A stretch of 64,000 nucleotides of DNA from Planctomycetota bacterium (GTDB lineage: Bacteria > Planctomycetota > Phycisphaerae > UBA1845), in assembly GCA_016200265.1 (NCBI GenBank), contig JACQFE010000012.1, positions 84,332 to 148,331 of the forward strand, given 5' to 3'. The first letter of the stretch is position 1. Each line of letters starts with the position of its first letter. The position numbers and the translations under genes were made by a program. The notes beneath the pieces are model-generated. The model worked only from the letters and a program-made list of their open reading frames with translations. It did not search any database and had not been told where the DNA came from. Below, one piece after another: positions 43,996 to 53,845 of the stretch.

Positions 43996-44304
43996 TTGAA
44001 CGCGAGCAGGCCGACAAAACCGGAAGTCGTTATCCCCGAGTTATTTACAGCTGCTCGGTGGGCCGAACTCGCGGAGAGGATTGGTCTAACACCGCGGCAG
44101 CGTGAGGTCGCCAAGTTGATTTGTCGGAGCTTCACGAACGCCCACATCTCTGCCGAACTTCGGGTGTCATTGGGTACGGTGCGGTTGCATGTGGATGCAT
44201 TATTCAAGAGGTTGGGCGTGCATAGCCGGGTCGGGACGATCGTTCAACTGGTTCTGGCTGATCGAGCGATGGCACGTGTCAAAGTAAGGGGAAAGGTAAC
44301 CTAG
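43996..44304 (+). CDS. LuxR-type HTH regulator (stand-alone), right module
   Basis: 102 residues; TTG 43996 with GGAG 6 nt upstream. Almost entirely the HTH: LTPRQREVAKLICRSFTNAH, ISAELRVSLGTVRLHVDALF, KRLGVHSRVGTIVQLV. A clear paralogue of the left HTH (36273). Divergent from the ECF sigma gene, 173 bases apart, and heads the rightward series of secreted genes. Short length means no sensor domain; it may work with another protein or at fixed activity. Confidence 0.82.
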   Translation: MNASRPTKPEVVIPELFTAARWAELAERIGLTPRQREVAKLICRSFTNAHISAELRVSLGTVRLHVDALFKRLGVHSRVGTIVQLVLADRAMARVKVRGKVT

Positions 44305-44464
44305 ATGATCATCCATCTTGAATTTGACGTTTGATTTCCGCGAGAATGGTGACTTTGTCGGATTACAGAAGCCTTTAATTCGATGTGTAGGCGACAGTCG
44401 AGCTTAAAGATTGAATGAGCGGTTTGAGGCAGGAATTCAGACCGTGACTTGAGGAGCGTGGACG

Positions 44465-45259
44465 ATGAAATCAAGTATCGGTTCCTGGGTGGGTGCATGC
44501 TTGCCGCGACACGCTGTCGCTTGGATCTGCTTGGTTGCCGTCGTGTTTGTCCAAGTGCCAACGGTAACAGCGCAATCTTGCGGGTTCTGCCCGATCAACA
44601 ACCTAAACCTTGACTACTTCAAAGTGCGCTTTCTCAACGATGGCTGCGCAATTGGCGTGGAAGTTCTGGTCAACCCGATCAACTGCAACGGAGAACTATA
44701 TTCCGCGTCTCGCTCGATTCGCGTGTATAAGTACGATTCCAGTGGAACGAACCGAGGACTTGTGGGCGAGGGGGACGTTCCTTGTGCAGTCGCAGGGCGA
44801 TGGGGCGTTACGATTCCCATCTCTTGGCCTCAACCAGACGCAGCGCGATTCCAAGTTGAAGCATGGCTCAAGCCGGGAGATTCAAGCGCTGAGAGCCAAT
44901 GTAGCAGTGCCACCCCGAAGACACTCAAAGCCGTGCCAGACCCCACTGGCGACAGCGACGCTGACGGCGTCCTCAATTGTGCGGACAACTGTCCGACAGT
45001 GAAAAACTCCGGGCAAGTCGACGTGGACGCGGACGGCACCGGCGACGCGTGTGATCCGACGAAGGGAGATTTCAACGGCGACGGTCACATCGATGGGGCC
45101 GATTTGCAATTATTGATCCGTTGTTTTCGTGGAGAGGGGGTCAGTGTGCTGCCAGACGGCTGCAGTGACGCGGATGGATTCCCCTTCGCAGACCTCGACG
45201 GTGACGGCGATGTGGATTTCGATGACCTTGCGGCATTTCAAGTGTTCTTCGGACAATAG
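44465..45259 (+). CDS. Secreted protein with thrombospondin-3-like and dockerin-like repeats
   Basis: 264 residues; RBS GAGGAG before ATG. Signal ending VQVPTVTAQS. The middle domain (residues about 40-155) is unrecognised, with Cys pairs. A thrombospondin type-3-like Ca2+ segment follows (DSDADGVLNCADNCPT; DVDADGTGDACDPT), then a dockerin-like pair (DFNGDGHIDGADLQLLIRCF and DLDGDGDVDFDDLAAFQVFF). First secreted gene after the right HTH. Surface or matrix protein, probably Ca2+-stabilised. Confidence 0.8.
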   Translation: MKSSIGSWVGACLPRHAVAWICLVAVVFVQVPTVTAQSCGFCPINNLNLDYFKVRFLNDGCAIGVEVLVNPINCNGELYSASRSIRVYKYDSSGTNRGLVGEGDVPCAVAGRWGVTIPISWPQPDAARFQVEAWLKPGDSSAESQCSSATPKTLKAVPDPTGDSDADGVLNCADNCPTVKNSGQVDVDADGTGDACDPTKGDFNGDGHIDGADLQLLIRCFRGEGVSVLPDGCSDADGFPFADLDGDGDVDFDDLAAFQVFFGQ

Positions 45260-45282
45260 GCGAAAAAGAGGGAGAGCGAATC

Positions 45283-46719
45283 GTGTTACGAAAACAAGCA
45301 TCGTATGGAACAACGTTGTTTATAACATTCGTTGCCATGCTCGGCGTTCGGGATGTGCGAGCTGAATTCAACAGCGGCTCCGATGGCTCGGACGGAGCTC
45401 TCAATTGCGCCTGGCTGGCTAAAGACCCTGCATTCGACTGCGAGGCAAACTGTCTCGCCGTTGACCCAGACAACCCGGGCAACGGCCCGTGCACGTTCAT
45501 TGTCGACCTCTCAAAAGCCAACTCGACACCAGGGACAACTTATCTAACGCCCGGCGGGGACCGAGATGGCGATGGTTTCGGCGATGGCGTGTACGACGCA
45601 AAGCAATGGGCGGTTGTCTATAAGTTTTCTACCATTGACATCCCTGCGAACGTGATCGTGACTTTCAAGAACCATCCCAGCGGCGCGCCGGTCGTATGGT
45701 TGGCGCAAGGCGATGTAAACATTGATGGCAGGATTGAACTCAAGGGCTCGGATGGAGCGGTCGCAGAATCGTGGCCCGTGTTTTCCGAACCCGGACCGGG
45801 CGGTTTCGCCGGTGGAGCACCAGCTGACCTGACGACCCTTGTCGGTTCGGTCGGCTTTGGTCCGGGTTCTTCCGAAAATGCTGGCCATGGCAACAACAAT
45901 CCGAACGCGCATGGGTGTTATTCTGGCATTCTCTGCTATGCGATCGCCAGAGGCTATGGCAATGCCGATATCTTCCCGCTGATCGGCGGGTCGGGCGGCG
46001 GAGTGGCTTCTCCCAACTCCAGCAGCATAAAGGGGGTAACAGGGGGGGCAGGCGGCGGAGCCATCCTCATTGCGACAAACACCGAAATGAGTTTGTCGAA
46101 CACTGCGTACATCAATGCAACCGGCGGCGCAGACCTTTGCGCTAGCGGCTATCAAATAAATTTCGCTGGTAGCGGCGGTGCGATTCGCTTGATTGCCCGA
46201 TCAAGCATGACCATGAACGGCCTAGTCAACAACGCTGGGGGTTATTCATCTTGTGGGCGGGGATACGGTGGGTATGGCCGCATTAGGCTCGAGGCCCCGG
46301 TCATGACCCCGACCAATCTCGCACAGCCCGCGTATGCCTACACAACCAGCCCAATACCCGGGGAGGTATTCCCTGGGAGCAATGCCCCGACACTCGAAGT
46401 CGTCAGCATCACCACCAACAACAACGTTCCCGTTGCCGCGCCCGCTGATCCTATAGCAGGCCCGGGCACGGTTGAAATCCCGTTGGATACGGACCAGGCC
46501 TCACAGGTCGTGATTCGGGCGCGAAACATCCCCACAACTACTGCTGCTGGCCCAACCAAGATCACGGTGCGCGTCGTCCCTTTGCTTGGGAACGAAATCA
46601 TCGCAACATCGACGGCCTTACAGGCCCAACCGGATGGCACGCTCCGGGCTACGGCCAACATTGCGTTCCCACCTGGGCGCTCCGAGATTCAGCTCCGCGT
46701 CGATTGGACGAATCCATAG
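45283..46719 (+). CDS. Secreted Gly/Ser-rich beta protein
   Basis: 478 residues from GTG 45283 (GAGGGAGAGCG upstream). Signal LFITFVAMLGVRDVRA. Repeated glycine-rich segments (GGSGGGVASPNSSSIKGVTG; TGGAGGGAILIATNTEMSLS; GGYSSCGRGYGGYGRIRLEA) suggest a beta-helix such as in surface proteins. The last 100 residues look like a small Ig-like domain (VIRARNIPTTTAAGPTKITV). No known family recognised with confidence. Member of the rightward secreted series. Confidence 0.7.
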   Translation: MLRKQASYGTTLFITFVAMLGVRDVRAEFNSGSDGSDGALNCAWLAKDPAFDCEANCLAVDPDNPGNGPCTFIVDLSKANSTPGTTYLTPGGDRDGDGFGDGVYDAKQWAVVYKFSTIDIPANVIVTFKNHPSGAPVVWLAQGDVNIDGRIELKGSDGAVAESWPVFSEPGPGGFAGGAPADLTTLVGSVGFGPGSSENAGHGNNNPNAHGCYSGILCYAIARGYGNADIFPLIGGSGGGVASPNSSSIKGVTGGAGGGAILIATNTEMSLSNTAYINATGGADLCASGYQINFAGSGGAIRLIARSSMTMNGLVNNAGGYSSCGRGYGGYGRIRLEAPVMTPTNLAQPAYAYTTSPIPGEVFPGSNAPTLEVVSITTNNNVPVAAPADPIAGPGTVEIPLDTDQASQVVIRARNIPTTTAAGPTKITVRVVPLLGNEIIATSTALQAQPDGTLRATANIAFPPGRSEIQLRVDWTNP

Positions 46720-46799
46720 GGCGACCATCGGAACACGAAAACAACTTCATCGTTTTCTAAAGTTGAGATCATCAGGATGGCGAGCAAGGGAACTTTACG

Positions 46800-48764
46800 A
46801 TGCCGACAATGCACCTGAATGTGAGATGCTGTGGCATGATCACGCTTGCGGCGGGTATTATCTTGCTGGGGGCTGGCGACGCGCCATCTCTGGCCGCGGC
46901 GCCGGAACCCGTCGCGGATTTCACTTGGATCCAATCTATCTCCAGGGCATTCACGGTGAACAATGCGTTCGTCGTGGAGAGTTTCCCGTTCACCCAATCA
47001 ATCTCCAGGTCATTGACAGTAAGCAATGCGTTCATTGAGGACACATTTCCCTATACGGAGGCCAATTCAGCGTCGATGACTGTCGAGAACCGCACGACTG
47101 TGAAAGTACCCATTCAAGAAGCCATTTCACGCGGGCTTACGGTGGAAAACGGTGCCACGCAGAAAATTACGTTCACGGAAGCGATTTCCCGCTCATACAC
47201 AGTAAATAACGCCACGACACAGAAGGCTGTACCGACGGAGGCGATTTCACGTGCCTCAACTGTGCTCAACCATCCCGAACTTCGCCTGGAAGTGCAATCG
47301 CAAGCCGGTGCGTCGGTCGTCTATGCTCGATGCGGAGAGACAGTCGATTACCAGGTTCTGGGGACGTTGAGCGACAAGAACAACCGGGGGCTGGCACTAA
47401 GCGTCTTTGATTTGCGATACGAAGGCGGCGTCCTTTCGCCCGTGAGGGTGCCCAACGGCACACCGTCGTGCAACAATCCGATGGTGAACTTCGTTGCCCC
47501 GGCGGGTTTCACCGAGTCGGCAGGTTTCGGCGGGCAACCCGTTCCTGCTGAAGGACCGCAATGCGGTTTCCCAAGCGGGAGACCCGCAGGCTTGAAACGT
47601 GTCGGCGGTATTCAAAATTCCTTTTGCAAGGCGGCCCGACAGGATTCGCTCGGACACTTTCAAGCGTGCTTCGCGGGTCCCGGCGCGAATCCGACACCGC
47701 CACCACCCTTGACGACGGCGAGCTGTCTCACCGATGCCGATGAAGACCACGACGGCGACGTCGATTTGTTTGACTTCGCGCGAGCGCAGATAGATTTCCA
47801 AGTCTCTTTTGCGGGCGATTTTCTTCCGGGCGTCGCTCTACCTAGCGGCTGCGGACCGGCGGTGATTGCCGAAGGAAGCCTGGTCGCGCCAACGGCTCCG
47901 GGGCGGTACCATGTTTGGGTTGAAGGCGCCCGGGCCAATGCCGTTGCGAGCGATGCAACCGGAAATCCATTCTGGCGTATTCGACCGACCGTGGTGGATG
48001 TTTTCAATGGCCTGATTGTGGAGGTTGGCGAAGATCGTTGCACGCATCCGGAAGAATTCGATTTCTTCCTGGTAACGGAATGCTTAAGCGGGCCGGGCGT
48101 TGAACCCACGCCGGATCCAACCTTTGTCGACGCACCGACTTGTCTTGGCGCCTTTGACGAAGACAACGACGGCGACGTCGATATGCAAGATGTTGCCCAG
48201 CTGATGATCGACTATCGGCCGGCCCCTTGTATGTCGCAGCAGATTATGTCGGCCGCGTCGCCGCACAACTGCGTCATCGACGCAAGCCAACCATTTGGAC
48301 CCACTGGCCAGAATCCAAAAGGCTTTACCTCGATCACACTGAATATGCGATGTCCGACCACAGGTCTGGCGCCGTCAGAGTTTGCCATCAGCACTGTCCC
48401 ACAAAATTCGGCGCCGACAATTCTGACCGCCACACCGTCAGGCCGTGACGTGACATTGGCACTGAGTGGGCCGATACCTCCCGGAAGCTGGGCGTGCTTC
48501 ACGCACACTGCGAGCAACACCAAGGCCTGCATTGGGTTTCTGCCGGGTGACGTTGATCGAAACGGAATCGTAGCTGTTGCAGACGAGGCGCTTCTACGAA
48601 GTTGCCTGACAGGTGCGTCGTGTCCAACTGACTTGTGCGACATCAACCGCGATGGAGTGTGCAATGACGCTGACGTAACTCGTTTAGAAGATCTGTTCTA
48701 CGGCAACTTTCATTATCACCCTTGGCTGGGCAGTTCGCTGCCTGTCTGCCCGTTGGGACCGTGA
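46800..48764 (+). CDS. Secreted protein with six ~20-residue N-terminal repeats and dockerin-like segments
   Basis: 654 residues. Signal GMITLAAGIILLGAGDAPSL. Residues about 38-158 are six tandem repeats of about 20 residues around the core EAISRxxTVxN (e.g. QEAISRGLTVENGATQKI). The body contains a cohesin-like or Ig-like region with Cys, and three Ca2+-type segments (DEDHDGDVDLFDFARAQID, DEDNDGDVDMQDVAQLMIDY, DVDRNGIVAVADEALLRSC). The last part includes a Cys-containing end. Repeat of this kind is known to me from other planctomycete surface proteins only loosely. Probably an extracellular matrix or surface protein. Confidence 0.72.
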   Translation: MPTMHLNVRCCGMITLAAGIILLGAGDAPSLAAAPEPVADFTWIQSISRAFTVNNAFVVESFPFTQSISRSLTVSNAFIEDTFPYTEANSASMTVENRTTVKVPIQEAISRGLTVENGATQKITFTEAISRSYTVNNATTQKAVPTEAISRASTVLNHPELRLEVQSQAGASVVYARCGETVDYQVLGTLSDKNNRGLALSVFDLRYEGGVLSPVRVPNGTPSCNNPMVNFVAPAGFTESAGFGGQPVPAEGPQCGFPSGRPAGLKRVGGIQNSFCKAARQDSLGHFQACFAGPGANPTPPPPLTTASCLTDADEDHDGDVDLFDFARAQIDFQVSFAGDFLPGVALPSGCGPAVIAEGSLVAPTAPGRYHVWVEGARANAVASDATGNPFWRIRPTVVDVFNGLIVEVGEDRCTHPEEFDFFLVTECLSGPGVEPTPDPTFVDAPTCLGAFDEDNDGDVDMQDVAQLMIDYRPAPCMSQQIMSAASPHNCVIDASQPFGPTGQNPKGFTSITLNMRCPTTGLAPSEFAISTVPQNSAPTILTATPSGRDVTLALSGPIPPGSWACFTHTASNTKACIGFLPGDVDRNGIVAVADEALLRSCLTGASCPTDLCDINRDGVCNDADVTRLEDLFYGNFHYHPWLGSSLPVCPLGP

Positions 48765-48830
48765 GAGATGACGAAAAGCAGGAGGAAGCAATTATTCGTT
48801 GACCATATTGGTTGAATCGGAGTGTGTGCA

Positions 48831-50705
48831 ATGCGTCTTAACAGATGTTTCCTTTTCTCGGCCGTGGCGTTGGCTTTCATTTTGCTGCCAACCAACGTCT
48901 TCGCAACTCTTCCCGATTCCGACGGTGATGGCGACGTTGATCTCCACGACGTAGCCGCATTCGCAAACTGCTTCGGCACCGTGGTTAGTCCAGCGTGTAC
49001 GATGTTTGACAGCGACGCAGACGGCAACGTTAATCTAACAGATTGGATAGCATTCAGCGCGACATTTTACGGCGCTTTTTCACCGTGCCCAAGCAATGTT
49101 GTCATTTCTCCGGCTGCAGGCTCTAACATTCCTGCTTCGCTGGTTACGGTCTTCGGCCAAGTACCACCAGGCGCTTCAAACGTCTCGGTTCAGGCCGCGG
49201 TTCTCGGCTTTCCGCAGGGCGACAGCAAGTATTTCGCGCCGAATGTTGGTCTCGTCTCCGGGCCCAATGTTCTGCGCGTTGATGGTGTTGACGCCTCGGA
49301 AAATGTCATTTGCTCACGCCTTGTCCAAGTCAATCGAACCGGCGACGCGGGACCCTTAACTCTGCTTTTGTCTCCTCAGTCCGGGCCTCCCGGTACTCAA
49401 GTAACTGCGACTGTTGAGACTTCCTTGGCCATCCAAGAATTGCGATTCGATTTCACTGGAGATGGAGTCACGGACTTAACAACGAATTCGAGCCATGCCT
49501 CGTTGAGTTTTGACAATCCTGGACGATTCGCCGTTTTTGCAGTTGCGAAGACTATAGACGGTTTGTACTTCTCAAATCTTCTGCCAACGAATTATGTTTA
49601 TTCCTCGATTGTTGTCATCGGCGCTCAGCCGCAAACCACCGCGACCGCGAAAATCGACCAACCCGTCGATATCGCCTCCGCGCCCACTGGCGAGCTCTTC
49701 GTGATTGGAGCGGATTCGGTTCTGACCAAACTAGACGCTTCACTGAACGTTTTTACAACCGTCACGCTCGCTGGCTTAACGACACCGGCCGGCCTAGCGA
49801 TATCAAGCAAAGGAGAGTTCTTTGTTGCCGATTCGGGGAGCCACCGCATCGCCAAGTTCAATCCTGACGGCACGCCGACAACTGATTTCGGAATCGCTGG
49901 ATTTGCAGGGCGCGAAGGCGCCGGGCTTGGCCAGTTCGAGTCACCAATGGACGTGGCCACCGACTCAGACGGCAATATCTATGTGGCAGATTCGGGTAAC
50001 TCACGCCTCGTCAAGCTTAACAAGAACGGCAGGTGGATGAAAAGCGTGGGGATTACACCTTCCCCGACGAGCATCGCGCAAAGTGCGGCGCGCCTCTATT
50101 CGGTTGACGGCCAGGACCACATATTTGTGTATGACAAGAATTTGGCGCAGATTGACGCTCTTGTCATCGCAGGCCAAAGCCTTGAATCAATTTCGGCAGG
50201 CTCCAATCTGCTTGCAGTTTCACCAACCGGCGTAGACGCACGGGACACTATTGGCGACTTCATTACCCATTTTCCGAACCAACCCGGAGTTAAGGCAACT
50301 GCAGGATTGTTCCTTCCAAATACCGACGGCACGTCTGCTGTGCTGATTGATCATGCCTCCGGAAGTATCATTCGAGTCGATGTCACATCGGACCGATCCG
50401 GAACATCTCCTTTGGACGTTTGGCAGCAACTGTTGAATCTTCTCCAGGCCGGGCGCGCACAAGACGTTCAGCAGGCCAAACTACTGATAACGCCTACCCT
50501 GCAACAACGCCTCGGCGATCTCTCTGACTCCAACCAGAGAGAGAGCGTTGTGGACTGGCTGAAACAGTACCATGATTTTCACCTATACATTCGCAATGAA
50601 AGGACCGCGTACTACGATGCGACGATTGGGGCAATCCAGGACACAGTTTCCGTCGTATTCGCTCGGGTCGCACTATCCGGGCAATGGCAACTTGCAGGCA
50701 TCTAA
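48831..50705 (+). CDS. Secreted NHL-type beta-propeller protein with dockerin-like N-terminus
   Basis: 624 residues; ATG 48831 with GGAG 8 nt upstream. Signal LFSAVALAFILLPTNVFA. Two Ca2+ loops follow (DSDGDGDVDLHDVAAFANCF; DSDADGNVNLTDWIAFSATF). A PKD/Ig-like region spans about 190-265. The propeller part has NHL repeats (GLAISSKGEFFVADSGSHRI and DVATDSDGNIYVADSGNSRL). A helical C-terminal segment ends the protein. Signalling or binding platform on the cell surface is plausible; no enzyme motif seen. Confidence 0.78.
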   Translation: MRLNRCFLFSAVALAFILLPTNVFATLPDSDGDGDVDLHDVAAFANCFGTVVSPACTMFDSDADGNVNLTDWIAFSATFYGAFSPCPSNVVISPAAGSNIPASLVTVFGQVPPGASNVSVQAAVLGFPQGDSKYFAPNVGLVSGPNVLRVDGVDASENVICSRLVQVNRTGDAGPLTLLLSPQSGPPGTQVTATVETSLAIQELRFDFTGDGVTDLTTNSSHASLSFDNPGRFAVFAVAKTIDGLYFSNLLPTNYVYSSIVVIGAQPQTTATAKIDQPVDIASAPTGELFVIGADSVLTKLDASLNVFTTVTLAGLTTPAGLAISSKGEFFVADSGSHRIAKFNPDGTPTTDFGIAGFAGREGAGLGQFESPMDVATDSDGNIYVADSGNSRLVKLNKNGRWMKSVGITPSPTSIAQSAARLYSVDGQDHIFVYDKNLAQIDALVIAGQSLESISAGSNLLAVSPTGVDARDTIGDFITHFPNQPGVKATAGLFLPNTDGTSAVLIDHASGSIIRVDVTSDRSGTSPLDVWQQLLNLLQAGRAQDVQQAKLLITPTLQQRLGDLSDSNQRESVVDWLKQYHDFHLYIRNERTAYYDATIGAIQDTVSVVFARVALSGQWQLAGI

Positions 50706-50733
50706 AGGCCGCGCGGGTGCGGAGATCAGAAAA

Positions 50734-53700
50734 ATGAGTTCTCGTAATCGATTGGCGAGCGTTTCAGCGATTCCTCTGCTTCTTTGCATCGTTCAAGTCG
50801 CCTCAGCACACGAAGTTGCGGCTCACGCCATTGTTTCCGATAGAGCTCTTCAACTAGCCGCGCGCATGCAAGATTTCCTAAGTGATATAAAACAAGACGA
50901 CGTTAAGCTCCACGACCTAAAGGCCCTGAAGCTGTCCGAGGCCGGCGACTACTCACTCCCTCATTTCGTTGGCCACGAGATGGGCGAACCGTACTACAGC
51001 CAACTCACAGCTGCGGGTTTACTCGACCTAAACACAGACTATCGAGGTCTAGTGCTCGCAGGGGCTATCACAGAGGACAAGGACGAACGGCCACTCAACC
51101 ATTTTTACCTACCGATCGACGATTCCCATGGGATGCCTCTAAGGCCTACGTTGTCAGCTCCACCGCGGCGCATGATTGGTCCTCTCTTCAACACCGATGC
51201 AGTTAATTGGGCATTTGATGATCTGGGCAACACCTATGGTTGGAACACGGCCCTTTCGGATCTGTACGATGGTTTGACTAACCGCTGCCCCGAAGATCGG
51301 CTCAGATCACTTGCGCGTGCGTTTTATGATCTCGGCCATATTATTCACTTGCTTCAAGACATGACGCAGCCTGGGCACGTCCGCAACAATGCGCATGGTT
51401 GGATAGGTCTTCATGGCTATAATCCATTCGTGGGCATTAGGGATACATCACCATTTGAAGTCTATTTCCAGGAACATTCTGACCTGGTCCGGGGCATTCT
51501 GGCCACCTATGGCCCCGGCTTGGTTGTCAGCAATGTTCCTTGGTTGTCAACGCCAAAGGAGTTCTTCTACAAGAATGCGATCTATACAGCGGTGAATTTC
51601 TTTAGCGAAGATACGATTCGCGACTGTCGCTGTTGCTGCGCGGACAATGCATGCCATCCTGCAGTATGTCGTTCCTGTTGTCTGGGCTTGACCTGCTGCG
51701 ATGACGAATGCGATGTGTCAAGCAACTTCTGTTGGTCGGCCGACTATCCGCCGACCTTCTCTCCGCCATTGGCGTTGGCACGGTCCCAGTCCACGTCTTC
51801 GTGGTATGTCAAGAACGTCAACGTCAGTGATTCGAGCGCAGGTAACGTCGCCAGGATCGAACGTGCGCTCAGAGGAAGCTCGCCATACGAGCTAGCTCTT
51901 GACAGCGCAAGGCCGGACGGTGATCACGCCGTATTGATGAGCAATGGGACCGCGCTCTTTCCGAGAGCAGTGTTAGCCTCGGCAGGTCTGCTTGATTACT
52001 TCTTTCGCGCTCGCTTAAGCGTTACAATTGATACTCACGGTGTCCCGCCACCGTTGCCGGGCGGCTACCTGGCGGTGACGTATCACATTACCAACGTTTC
52101 TGCTCCGGCGCCCCAAGGCGCGGACGCAACGATGTACAAGGACGCCGTCACCCTTCATCTGAACACATCCTGCGAGAACTGCGCTCTTTTGAGGCTTTTC
52201 GCGGAACGCGCCGACGGCACGCGATTCGGACCATTGGTCATCACCGTCCAGAGCAACGATACACTTGCACCAGGAGAAGAGGTTTCATTGACTGCAGAAT
52301 ATCCGTCGTCGGCGGCGTTGGACGATGGCTCACATATGAGGTGTGATCTGCGGACGGTCATCGTATTCGACGGCATGATCGGAAGTGAGCGTGGCATTGC
52401 CGCGGCAATCGCAGATACTGGCTCTGGCCCGTGCGGAGACACGTGTCCACTCCCGTCGCGCTCGTCCGCGGGCATATCCCCTTGCGGAGCGACGCGGGTA
52501 TCGACATCGGCGCAGCCTTCAACGCCGCGCGCCATTGGGAGGATTGCGGCCTCTACAGGCGACCCTGGTATTCTGGCAATTGACCGGTACCCGTCCATCA
52601 ACGACTACGGGATGGTGGCGTTCACGGGACGCGACACGAACGGCAGCGGCGCTTTCGTTGCTGATCCCGCAGATGACCTACCAAAGCGGGTGACGTTTTT
52701 CAGTCCCGTGCGGACATTCAGCGGTGCATCTATCACTGGGACGACAGCGGGCACGTCTGAACTGGCGACCCAAGAACAATGCGATCCCTTATCGAACTGC
52801 GGCGGGCTGCCCTATTACGCGGTACGAAGGTGGGCTGCCGACGGGTCGCGTTCCTACACGTTAATCGGCGAATCCCCGGGCGATTTCGACTCGACGGCCG
52901 GAACGATCGTCGCGAACAATGTTGACATCAATAGCTCGGGCGTCGTGGCTTTTCCTGCTGTGAAGGACGGAGGAACCGAACTTTTTGCGGGAGCCCTGCA
53001 GCCGCCAACGAACTTAACCCCCGGGGCCGGGGTGAACCTCGGAAATATCAAGCCGTCGATTTCGGATACGAATGGTATTGTCATCCGAAGTAAACTAGGG
53101 AGCATAGTCATCTATGCGGATCCATCTGCCACTGTTCGGCGTGTCGCGGGACCTGCAGATGGTTTTACAAGCCTCGGTCTTAGCCCTGCGATCAGTCCCA
53201 ATGGAACGATTGTGGCGTTCGCCGGCGTCTTGGACGCAACACATGCGATTGCATACGGAATTACGCCTGGAGAGGGAGTTTTCGCGGCCATCGATCGAAC
53301 GAATCATTGGGAGTATCATCGATTGGCAGGGAAATCTGGCAACCAATATCTTGATCCCGGTGAAACATGCATCGAAAGAAACAACGACAACAACGTGTGC
53401 GATCTGAATCCAAACGATCCGGCTCATTCGGACATTGACCAAGGCCTAGTTGCGTCGTTTCTCATGGACGAGCGGTTAGGCGTAAATGACCGAGGGAAGG
53501 TGGTGTTTCTAGCGATTAGCACTGAAAACCTAAAGGGCTTGTACACCAATTATCTCAACCTGGTCAACGACCCCATAGACGTTGGGAATCCAGGCATTGT
53601 CGTGAAAAAATTGGATGAACTGATTGGCAGCGAAGGTGAAGACTTGGGCCCCATCGAAGACTTGTCCATTTACAAGCCTCTTTCGAATACTTGCCCGGCG

Positions 53701-53766
53701 CAAGTTGTTTACTGGGCCGGTCTGGGCGAAACCGACAGTGCCATCGTCGTGTCCACCGTGCCGTAG
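50734..53766 (+). CDS. Large secreted protein with zinc-dependent phospholipase C-like N-terminal domain
   Basis: 1010 residues from ATG 50734 (GGAG 9 nt upstream). Signal AIPLLLCIVQVASAHE. The N-terminal domain has His/Asp motifs of the zinc-dependent PLC/S1-P1 type: LGHIIHLLQDMTQPGHVRNN preceded by HEVAAHAIVS and followed by QEHSDLV. A Cys cluster (CRCCCADNACHPAVCRSCC, then TCCDDECD) lies near residue 300. The C-terminal half is a beta-propeller-like region (DYGMVAFTGRDTNGSGAFVA; SSGVVAFPAVKDGGTELFAG). Activity is inference: the motif set fits a metal-dependent hydrolase, but full catalytic residues were not verified. Last gene of the rightward series; convergent with the next gene. Confidence 0.72.
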   Translation: MSSRNRLASVSAIPLLLCIVQVASAHEVAAHAIVSDRALQLAARMQDFLSDIKQDDVKLHDLKALKLSEAGDYSLPHFVGHEMGEPYYSQLTAAGLLDLNTDYRGLVLAGAITEDKDERPLNHFYLPIDDSHGMPLRPTLSAPPRRMIGPLFNTDAVNWAFDDLGNTYGWNTALSDLYDGLTNRCPEDRLRSLARAFYDLGHIIHLLQDMTQPGHVRNNAHGWIGLHGYNPFVGIRDTSPFEVYFQEHSDLVRGILATYGPGLVVSNVPWLSTPKEFFYKNAIYTAVNFFSEDTIRDCRCCCADNACHPAVCRSCCLGLTCCDDECDVSSNFCWSADYPPTFSPPLALARSQSTSSWYVKNVNVSDSSAGNVARIERALRGSSPYELALDSARPDGDHAVLMSNGTALFPRAVLASAGLLDYFFRARLSVTIDTHGVPPPLPGGYLAVTYHITNVSAPAPQGADATMYKDAVTLHLNTSCENCALLRLFAERADGTRFGPLVITVQSNDTLAPGEEVSLTAEYPSSAALDDGSHMRCDLRTVIVFDGMIGSERGIAAAIADTGSGPCGDTCPLPSRSSAGISPCGATRVSTSAQPSTPRAIGRIAASTGDPGILAIDRYPSINDYGMVAFTGRDTNGSGAFVADPADDLPKRVTFFSPVRTFSGASITGTTAGTSELATQEQCDPLSNCGGLPYYAVRRWAADGSRSYTLIGESPGDFDSTAGTIVANNVDINSSGVVAFPAVKDGGTELFAGALQPPTNLTPGAGVNLGNIKPSISDTNGIVIRSKLGSIVIYADPSATVRRVAGPADGFTSLGLSPAISPNGTIVAFAGVLDATHAIAYGITPGEGVFAAIDRTNHWEYHRLAGKSGNQYLDPGETCIERNNDNNVCDLNPNDPAHSDIDQGLVASFLMDERLGVNDRGKVVFLAISTENLKGLYTNYLNLVNDPIDVGNPGIVVKKLDELIGSEGEDLGPIEDLSIYKPLSNTCPAQVVYWAGLGETDSAIVVSTVP

Positions 53767-53845
53767 ACCATCTGGGACCATTCGGTGCCTATACATCGCC
53801 TAAGTGTACCCCTGATCACCTCAGCCACGCCGCGTGCAAAGTAGG

